DNA of 64,000 nucleotides from 21-14-0-10-47-8 sp966211455 (GTDB lineage: Bacteria > Bdellovibrionota > Bdellovibrionia > Bdellovibrionales > Bdellovibrionaceae), in NCBI GenBank assembly GCA_966211455.1, contig CBIHNI010000001.1, positions 310,001-374,000 of the forward strand, read 5' to 3'. Positions 58,478 through 64,000 of this stretch are shown here, in pieces (positions within the stretch are counted from its first letter, which is position 1; every line of letters begins with the position of its first letter). The translations under genes were made by a program, and so were the position numbers. Below the pieces are notes generated by a model that made no database searches, was not told where the DNA came from, and saw only the letters and a program-made list of their open reading frames with translations.

Positions 58478-61318
58478 ATGTTGAAACTAGATGCGGTACG
58501 TTTATTCGGAGTCATCTGCTGGGCCAGCCTTTGTGTTGGTTGTGGCAAGACTATTGAAGAGTACGTCACGCTATCAAAGCCATCATCACGGCTCAGCTCA
58601 GAGGCCACTTCGGTAATTTCAGCGACAAGTTATTCACAGCTTGTGACGGGAGCCTTCCCGGTTTCGGTGACCTTTTCGGAACCGGTGTCGGCCTTTTCTT
58701 TGGCGAATTTCAATATTACAAATGGCGTGGCCTCGTCTTTAAGTGGGGGACCTTTGGTTTACACGGCAACGGTGACGCCGACATCTCCGGGGCAAATCGA
58801 TATTGGATTGAGTGTCGTAGGACTGATAGCCGATTCGAAAAAACCAGCGGAAGCGCCGACGGTGCAAACGGTTTATTATGATCTAACGCCAGCCACGATC
58901 AGTATCAAAGGATCCGACATGCAAAAAGTCATCGCGGCCGGCGCTGTGTCTGGAGACTTCACCGTTCAACTTTCGACGGCGAAACCTTATCCGGTCGAGG
59001 TTTCATACGACATGTATGGTGATGCCACAACGGGCGTGGAACATGACCTGGCGGCAACAGGTACAATCACAATTCCCGCAAATACCACATCGGTGACGAA
59101 GAGCTATTCATTCTTGGTGGGATCGGTGGCAAGCCGAAAATATGTGGGTGTTCAGCTGACCAAGGCGCATCCGCTTTTCAATATCGGTGCGAACGCGTTT
59201 TCAACCCAATGGTTGCAATTGCCACAAATGGTTTCTTATCAAAGCGTTTCCATCTCGCATACCTCCATACATCATTGTGCGATTCGATCGAATGATCTTT
59301 ACTGCTGGGGATTTGCCATTAACGGACAGATGGGAACGGGATTCGCTGGTAACGAATACGCTGTGCCGACTTTGATTACGACTGGTTACGCAAAGGTCGA
59401 AGTTGGAGGCCTTCACACCTGCGGTATCAAGACGAACGGAGCTTTGTACTGCTGGGGTGACAACACCAGCAGTAAAGTTGGAGACGGTTCAACGACCCAG
59501 CGAAATTCGCCGACAGCAATCGATGTCGGGACAGTCTATGTGGATTTGTCAGTGGGTTTGAACCATGCCTGCGGAATCACGGATACGGGTGTACTGAAGT
59601 GTTGGGGCCACAGTGGTGGCGGACAAGCGGGTACCGGCTCGACAACGACCGTGACCACGCCAACTGTGGTTGATGCCGGCGTTACTTATAGAAAAGTGGC
59701 GGCTGGTGGTCAGAATACCTGCGGGATCACAACGGCGGGTGCCATGAAGTGTTGGGGCGAAGGAAATAGCGGTGCTAACGGTGACGGAACCCAGTTTACA
59801 GATCGCCCCACGCCTGTCGCCATTGATCCGACCGAAACCTACAGCGAAGTTTCGATTGGATGGCGTCACGTTTTGGCCGTGACCACTTCGGGTGTGTTAA
59901 AAGGCTGGGGAACCGTTTCCGCATATGATGAGCTTGGTTTGAATGATGGTCTGGATAAACTGTCGCCAGTTGTTGTCGATGCCGGAACTACTTATTCAAA
60001 AGTCGCTGCTTCCGGATCTTCGGGTTCTGGTCATTCTTGCGGGATTACGACCGGTGGGGTGCTGAAGTGCCGAGTTATGGGCGCGGGCTTTCAGGTCGTT
60101 GATGCCGACAATTCGAATTATACGGATTTAAGTTTGAATTCCGATGGCAGCATCTGCGCTTTGGCGAATTATGGAGCTGGCGGAGACCTGATGAAGTGCA
60201 TTGGGGATCCATTTCCGAAAAAGAATCCCAAAGTCTTCACGGCCTATGACACGGCCGAAACGATCTCGTCAGTTTCACCCAGCTACAATGGCAAATTGTG
60301 CCGTATCACCACGACAGGTGCGATGAGATGCACAGGGGACTCTTCGGTGGCTCCGGTCATCTTCGATATGTTAAATCAATATGTGCAAGTTGCAAACGGA
60401 GCGCAAGCGACCTGCGGTCTCATGACGACAGGCGAACTGAAGTGTTGGGGCGCCAACACCAACGGCGCTGTCGGAAACGGTTCAACCACCGCAGTGACAA
60501 GTCCGACGGTTATTGATTCGGGTGTCACTTATGCCGAGGTTTCTGGCGGCGTCAGCCACACTTGCGGAATCACGACGGCGGGTGTTTTGAAATGTTGGGG
60601 CGATAACAGCTCAGGGCAATTGGGCGATGGGTCCACCACGCAGCGGCCATTACCAACCGTGATCAATGCCGGAACTTCGTATTCGCAAGTCAGCGCTGGA
60701 TTCAATTACACCTGCGCCATCACCGCCACGGGTTCGATCCTGCACTGCTGGGGAGCAAATGGCTTCGGACAATTGGGCGATGCCTCCACCACGCAAAGAA
60801 CATCGCCAACCGTGATCGATTCGGGAACGGCTTACTCGTTCATTCGTGCCGCTGGTGCGACTCCAATAACCGGAACCACCGCTAGACCGCATACGTGCGC
60901 CATTACGACAGCTGGTGTCCTGAAATGCTGGGGATACAATTTTATGAGTCAGGTGGGAGATGGCACCACCACACAGCAAACATCACCCGTTGTGATCGAT
61001 ACGGGTGTGACTTACAAAGCTGTCGGAGTTTCCGCACTGCAATTTAATGGCAGTTTCTACGGTGGCTCGAGCTGTGCGATCACGACCGCAGGTGTATTAA
61101 AATGTTGGGGAGGCAGCAGCTATCGCGAAGACGGACGAGGCAATGCCGTTCTGAACGCATCCACCCCGACCGTCGTGGATGCCGGTGTGAGCTATACTTC
61201 TTTGAGCATGGGAACGCAGATCACTTGCGGAGTCACGACTGCCGGGGTTTTGAAGTGTTCAGGGCTGTTGCTTGAGAATTATGAAGATCCAACCAAGCTG
61301 AATCTGGTGAATTATTAG
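58478..61318 (+). CDS. RCC1-propeller lipoprotein 2
   Basis: A 946-residue paralogue of the preceding gene with the same order: lipobox VGC (Cys22) in CGKTIEEYVTLS, Ig-like domain (FSEPVSAFSLANFNITNG), a second beta region and 14 RCC1-type blades with paired cysteines. Blades 5-8 are degenerate in the same positions (KGWG, then KCRV, KCIG, RCTG). The Thr-rich linker of the first copy is missing, so the propellers sit closer to the membrane. Signal peptide length fixes the ATG at 58478. Probably an old duplication with conserved blade-by-blade structure. Ends 2 bases before the convergent barrel gene. Confidence 0.88.
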   Translation: MLKLDAVRLFGVICWASLCVGCGKTIEEYVTLSKPSSRLSSEATSVISATSYSQLVTGAFPVSVTFSEPVSAFSLANFNITNGVASSLSGGPLVYTATVTPTSPGQIDIGLSVVGLIADSKKPAEAPTVQTVYYDLTPATISIKGSDMQKVIAAGAVSGDFTVQLSTAKPYPVEVSYDMYGDATTGVEHDLAATGTITIPANTTSVTKSYSFLVGSVASRKYVGVQLTKAHPLFNIGANAFSTQWLQLPQMVSYQSVSISHTSIHHCAIRSNDLYCWGFAINGQMGTGFAGNEYAVPTLITTGYAKVEVGGLHTCGIKTNGALYCWGDNTSSKVGDGSTTQRNSPTAIDVGTVYVDLSVGLNHACGITDTGVLKCWGHSGGGQAGTGSTTTVTTPTVVDAGVTYRKVAAGGQNTCGITTAGAMKCWGEGNSGANGDGTQFTDRPTPVAIDPTETYSEVSIGWRHVLAVTTSGVLKGWGTVSAYDELGLNDGLDKLSPVVVDAGTTYSKVAASGSSGSGHSCGITTGGVLKCRVMGAGFQVVDADNSNYTDLSLNSDGSICALANYGAGGDLMKCIGDPFPKKNPKVFTAYDTAETISSVSPSYNGKLCRITTTGAMRCTGDSSVAPVIFDMLNQYVQVANGAQATCGLMTTGELKCWGANTNGAVGNGSTTAVTSPTVIDSGVTYAEVSGGVSHTCGITTAGVLKCWGDNSSGQLGDGSTTQRPLPTVINAGTSYSQVSAGFNYTCAITATGSILHCWGANGFGQLGDASTTQRTSPTVIDSGTAYSFIRAAGATPITGTTARPHTCAITTAGVLKCWGYNFMSQVGDGTTTQQTSPVVIDTGVTYKAVGVSALQFNGSFYGGSSCAITTAGVLKCWGGSSYREDGRGNAVLNASTPTVVDAGVSYTSLSMGTQITCGVTTAGVLKCSGLLLENYEDPTKLNLVNY

Positions 61319-61320
61319 TT

Positions 61321-62517
61321 CTAGTAAGTAAAGCTTGATGACAGCACGATATCCAATCGATTCATGGTCCACGAATTTTCTGACGTCTGCGCGTCTCTTT
61401 GATAGCTTTTCGAGGTGATTTGTCCGAACGAAATTCCGCTGCCGATTTCCGCAGCCTTGTATTTTCGAAGAAGGCCGATTGAAGCCATTGGACTTTCCAT
61501 TTTTTGCTGACCTTCGGTTTCGTTGACAGACTGGGTCCAGCGTCCGCCGCCAACAAGGGAAAGCTTCTGGGAAATTTGCAGCTGACCGTAACCGCCAACC
61601 GAGATGGTGGGGGCGACATTGAGATCTGATTTCAGACCGCCATAGCTTTCGGTGCCAGCGTTGATCCATTGAAAATCGAATCCGAAGGAATTTTGTCCGG
61701 TCAAAAGAAATTCGGCCCCGCCCGCGAACCCAAAACCGCCCGAGGTGCGATAGTTTCCGTCCTTCGAAAACTCGTCAAAGGATCCGCTGGTCGCCGAGCG
61801 GGTGATTTCACTGCGCGTTTTTCCCCAGGTCGATATTCCTTCAGGTTTGATCGCCAACGAATATCGGGCACCGGTGCCTTCATAGGTGATTCCGGCCATG
61901 CTGATAATTCTTCTTTCGATCGAAAGCTCATCTTGAAACTGGGTGATGTACTGTCCGCCTTGAAGATATTTAACGAAGCCTGATTCCTTCTGCTCGGATT
62001 GGTTGAAACCCACCGAGACCCCCCAGCTGAGAGAGCCTGATTTTCCGGCCAAATAAGTCCCCACCAGCAATTGTGAATCGCGATTGGAAGTCTGAATCGT
62101 TCCTTTGGATCCACCGGCGGGAGTGTAAGAGTAGCTTCGCTCTTGATTGACGTTTGAAATGGCACCCCACATCCCGTAACTGAGATTGTCTTGATGAGCG
62201 GATTGCGAAAAAATTGAAAGTCCGGGACCCGTTTGGACTTCGGAACCTTGCAGATCTTGATAAGTGCCCGAGCCATCGCTGACCTTGGTTTGTGCGGCAT
62301 AGAAGCTGGTCGAAGCAAAGGATTCGGCCAAAGCATCTTTACTTTCGCAATGAAGGCCAGCCGGATTTTTTAAAAACTGTCCGGCGCTGCAAAGGTTTGT
62401 CAAACCACCATTGGCCTGCATGGCTTCGCGGTGGCCTGTCGATATCAAAGTCGTGATAGCAAAGCAGGGCAGACCGAACAAAGATAGGATCAAAAAAAGG
62501 AAATTATTATTTTTCAT
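61321..62517 (-). CDS. Outer-membrane beta-barrel, FadL-like
   Basis: A 398-residue exported protein predicted to be a beta-barrel. The signal peptide (MKNNNFLFLILSLFG, ending CFA) is followed by a mature N-terminus with a NPAGL motif (SAGQFLKNPAGLHCESK), seen in FadL-type transporters. Many amphipathic strands follow (SLSWGVSVGFNQS, YSLAIKPEGIST, LSLVGGGRWTQS), ending in DIVLSSSFTY with an aromatic last residue. FadL assignment is tentative. ATG at the complement of 62517 is preferred to 62592 because it starts the signal peptide. It overlaps the upstream lipoprotein gene by 11 bases, so the pair is co-translated. Confidence 0.72.
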   Translation of the reverse strand: MKNNNFLFLILSLFGLPCFAITTLISTGHREAMQANGGLTNLCSAGQFLKNPAGLHCESKDALAESFASTSFYAAQTKVSDGSGTYQDLQGSEVQTGPGLSIFSQSAHQDNLSYGMWGAISNVNQERSYSYTPAGGSKGTIQTSNRDSQLLVGTYLAGKSGSLSWGVSVGFNQSEQKESGFVKYLQGGQYITQFQDELSIERRIISMAGITYEGTGARYSLAIKPEGISTWGKTRSEITRSATSGSFDEFSKDGNYRTSGGFGFAGGAEFLLTGQNSFGFDFQWINAGTESYGGLKSDLNVAPTISVGGYGQLQISQKLSLVGGGRWTQSVNETEGQQKMESPMASIGLLRKYKAAEIGSGISFGQITSKSYQRDAQTSENSWTMNRLDIVLSSSFTY

Positions 62518-63175
62518 TGCTGCTAGCGAAGCTTGTTTTTTCGGTGCCAGCAAAAGCACCGAGCTCCTTGCTCCAATCAAATTTGGGTTCATTTGCCGGC
62601 AGGACTTCTTTGACCGCTTGGTAGCTTAGCAGTTTGATGCCGGTTTCAGATTTCGTTCCCAGCACCAAAAGGGCATGGCCATACTTTGAAATATTCGCAT
62701 CAAGCTGAACATTTTGATCCGGAAAAGATTTGATCATCAACTGGAAGTCGCCCGTACTTTTATCCAAGCGAACATAGAAAGAGAGCTGACCAGTTTTAAG
62801 TGTGACGACCATCGGTGTGGTGTCGCTGCGATTGGCTTCCAGATCGAAGCCGAACTTTTGATCATTGGCGTCCACGTTCAAAACCAGATCGACGGATTTG
62901 TCTTTGCCAAGTTCCAGACTGATTTCGGTCAGAACCAGGCGTTCGCCACCGTCGATTTTGGTGACGCCATCGGCTTCAAGTTTGTTTAAAAATGATGTCA
63001 GAAAAAACTGAAGTTTGCCTTCTTGTTCGGGCGCAATTGAAAGCCAGGACAATAAAATCTGTCCTTGCTGCGAATTGTTCACTTTGATTCGGGTGTCGGG
63101 ACGATCGACTTTGCTGCAGGCTGCGCCTACAAAAATGGAAATCCCAAATGACATCAACAGCATCCACTTTGTCAT
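62507..63175 (-). CDS. Hypothetical lipoprotein
   Basis: A 222-residue lipoprotein (lipobox GAAC, Cys20). The mature part shows amphipathic strands and helices (LLSWLSIAPEQEGKLQFFLTSFLNKLE, VDLVLNVDANDQKFGFDLEA) without a known family. Its 3' end overlaps the FadL-like barrel gene by 11 bases, so they probably form a two-component outer-membrane assembly, as lipoprotein/barrel pairs often do. No sigma-28-type site precedes it. Confidence 0.68.
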   Translation of the reverse strand: MTKWMLLMSFGISIFVGAACSKVDRPDTRIKVNNSQQGQILLSWLSIAPEQEGKLQFFLTSFLNKLEADGVTKIDGGERLVLTEISLELGKDKSVDLVLNVDANDQKFGFDLEANRSDTTPMVVTLKTGQLSFYVRLDKSTGDFQLMIKSFPDQNVQLDANISKYGHALLVLGTKSETGIKLLSYQAVKEVLPANEPKFDWSKELGAFAGTEKTSFASSNEK

Positions 63176-63331
63176 GCAGCCCGGAAATTTAACATTTTGG
63201 CAGGAAACGAGAAAGAATGTCCCAAGCCCAGGAAAGTTTTTTTAGGCTTGTCGAAAAGTTCGTCGCCCATAGAACACCGCGAACTATATCGTGTTGCTTC
63301 TGACTTGAAAGGGCCATTACATTCTGGAGCC

Positions 63332-63790
63332 ATGAAGAAGACCAAAGTTCTTTTTGTCTGCCTGGGAAATATCTGTCGTTCACCAACGGCCGAAGCCATT
63401 TTTCGAAAGATGTCCGCCGCTCATGGAGAAGGCTGGCATTTCGATTCGGCCGGAACCGCCAATTATCACGTGGGTGAGCGTTCCGATCAGCGAAGCATTC
63501 ATCACGCCGAAAAACGTGGCTACCGCATGACCCACCTGGCTCGTCAGGTGCAGGTTCAGGACTTCGAGATCTTCGACTGGATCTTTGCCATGGATCAGAA
63601 AAACCTGAAGCACCTGATGGACATGTCTCCAGAGGCGCATCGGGAAAAAGTGAAATTGGTGACTGAATACTGCCAAGGTGAAAATCCGGGATTGATCCCG
63701 GATCCTTATTACGGTGGCGAACAAGATTTCGAACTGGTGCTAGATCTTTTGGAAGACGCCGCCACCGAGTTCTTTAAAAAACACAAATAA
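63332..63790 (+). CDS. Low-molecular-weight protein tyrosine phosphatase
   Basis: A 152-residue phosphatase with the P-loop CLGNICRSP (about 10-18; cysteine nucleophile and arginine) near the N-terminus and the general-acid aspartate in DPYYGG near residue 126, the order and length of the family. It acts on phosphotyrosine, or in arsenate reduction in relatives; the extended loop argues for phosphatase. ATG 63332 follows GGAGCC; the longer frame to 63197 has no site. Its stop is next to the convergent truncated gene. Confidence 0.92.
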   Translation: MKKTKVLFVCLGNICRSPTAEAIFRKMSAAHGEGWHFDSAGTANYHVGERSDQRSIHHAEKRGYRMTHLARQVQVQDFEIFDWIFAMDQKNLKHLMDMSPEAHREKVKLVTEYCQGENPGLIPDPYYGGEQDFELVLDLLEDAATEFFKKHK

Positions 63791-64000
63791 TCACTGCAAA
63801 GTCTTAAGCAAATCTTCCATGCTCTTCTTGGAAGACTTCATTTTATCCATCTGCAGTTCGGGGCGGGTCAAATAGGCCGTCAGCACGCGCTTGGCTTCGT
63901 CTTTCTTTTCCAAACCGATATAGGACTTGGCTAAGAGCTCGGCCACCCAGAATTCATTTCGGCCTTCGACCGAAGGCAAAATTTGCTCGGCCAGTTTGAC
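63791..64000 (-). CDS. C-terminal end of a gene running off the window (TPR-like)
   Basis: Leftward frame open to the right edge; at least 69 residues. The visible part (FWVAELLAKSYIGLEKKDEAKRVLTAYLTRPELQ) looks like a single TPR-type helix pair followed by a short charged tail. The N-terminal portion, domains and start lie beyond base 64000. Convergent with the phosphatase gene, stop directly adjacent. Confidence 0.6.
   Translation of the reverse strand, partial: VKLAEQILPSVEGRNEFWVAELLAKSYIGLEKKDEAKRVLTAYLTRPELQMDKMKSSKKSMEDLLKTLQ

Noticed and set aside
56250..61300. CRISPR or tandem-repeat array
   Set aside because: The periodic CTGTGGGATTACG/TGTTGGGG-like units are RCC1 codons in frame, differ between units and have no constant repeat/spacer pattern.
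62517..62592. Longer N-terminus for the FadL-like barrel
   Set aside because: The extra 25 residues come before a clear signal peptide, overlap the lipoprotein gene in another frame and lack a start signal.

Overview
The window looks like chromosome of a predatory Bdellovibrio-type bacterium of roughly 50% GC. The signs are a fibre protein of the mosaic, phage-tail-like type known from Bdellovibrio, many lipoproteins and exported proteins without recognised families, TIGR02147/DUF4423 regulators, the PrkA-YeaH-SpoVR set in a non-sporulating Gram-negative, and repeated promoters of flagellar-sigma (FliA, sigma-28) type. The genus is inferred from gene content; no marker such as 16S rRNA is present. 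There is no transposase, integrase, CRISPR array or prophage.

Layout. 1-3780: the end of sufS with an Nfu scaffold gene, then a leftward pair with a lipoprotein zinc protease. 4216-10819: xseA-xseB-ispA-tlyA, a patatin-like lipoprotein that has lost its catalytic serine, pepP and a hypothetical. 10904-13799: a HAD phosphatase divergent from an unknown gene and glpD. 13882-19023: mreB followed by a sigma-like/anti-sigma-like pair, a histidine kinase and a membrane protein. 19003-21428: a RadC-like JAB protein, an LpoB-like lipoprotein and a COG3014 lipoprotein. 21441-23204: a compact regulator island (receiver, XRE, XRE-S24) bracketed by two copies of one hairpin repeat. 23280-27208: phaR, a pseudopilin-like protein, a TPR lipoprotein and a LolB-like lipoprotein.

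27369-32127 is prkA-yeaH-spoVR. 32251-34660 holds small exported proteins, a SUI1-like factor, two very small genes with excellent ribosome sites, a PepSY-like protein and tadA. 34854-39471 is the classic macromolecular synthesis cluster rpsU-yqeY-dnaG-rpoD, with a terminator after rpsU. 39645-45694 holds an exported protein with a faint siderophore-synthetase-like motif, a DUF2817 peptidase, two DUF4423 regulators, an orphan ThiF/E1-like enzyme and a CAU-anticodon tRNA. 45824-48923 carries surface proteins, including the fibre. 49170-55123 is a tight five-gene signalling operon: YfiR-like protein, CHASE8 kinase, REC-kinase, REC-PilZ protein, TonB-dependent receptor. 55291-61318 holds two paralogous 14-blade RCC1 lipoproteins, followed by a leftward outer-membrane barrel/lipoprotein pair, a low-molecular-weight phosphatase and a truncated gene.

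The strongest new pattern is regulatory. At least seven genes, mostly for exported or surface proteins, have a sequence like TCAAnnnn-N12-GCCGAWAA at a fixed spacing. In five of them this promoter lies only 6-12 bases before a start codon that has no Shine-Dalgarno sequence, which predicts leaderless mRNAs. Three of these lipoproteins also share the N-terminal motif CGK-x-[IL]-E-[DE]-[YW] at the lipidated cysteine. Together they suggest a co-regulated surface (possibly attack-phase) set.
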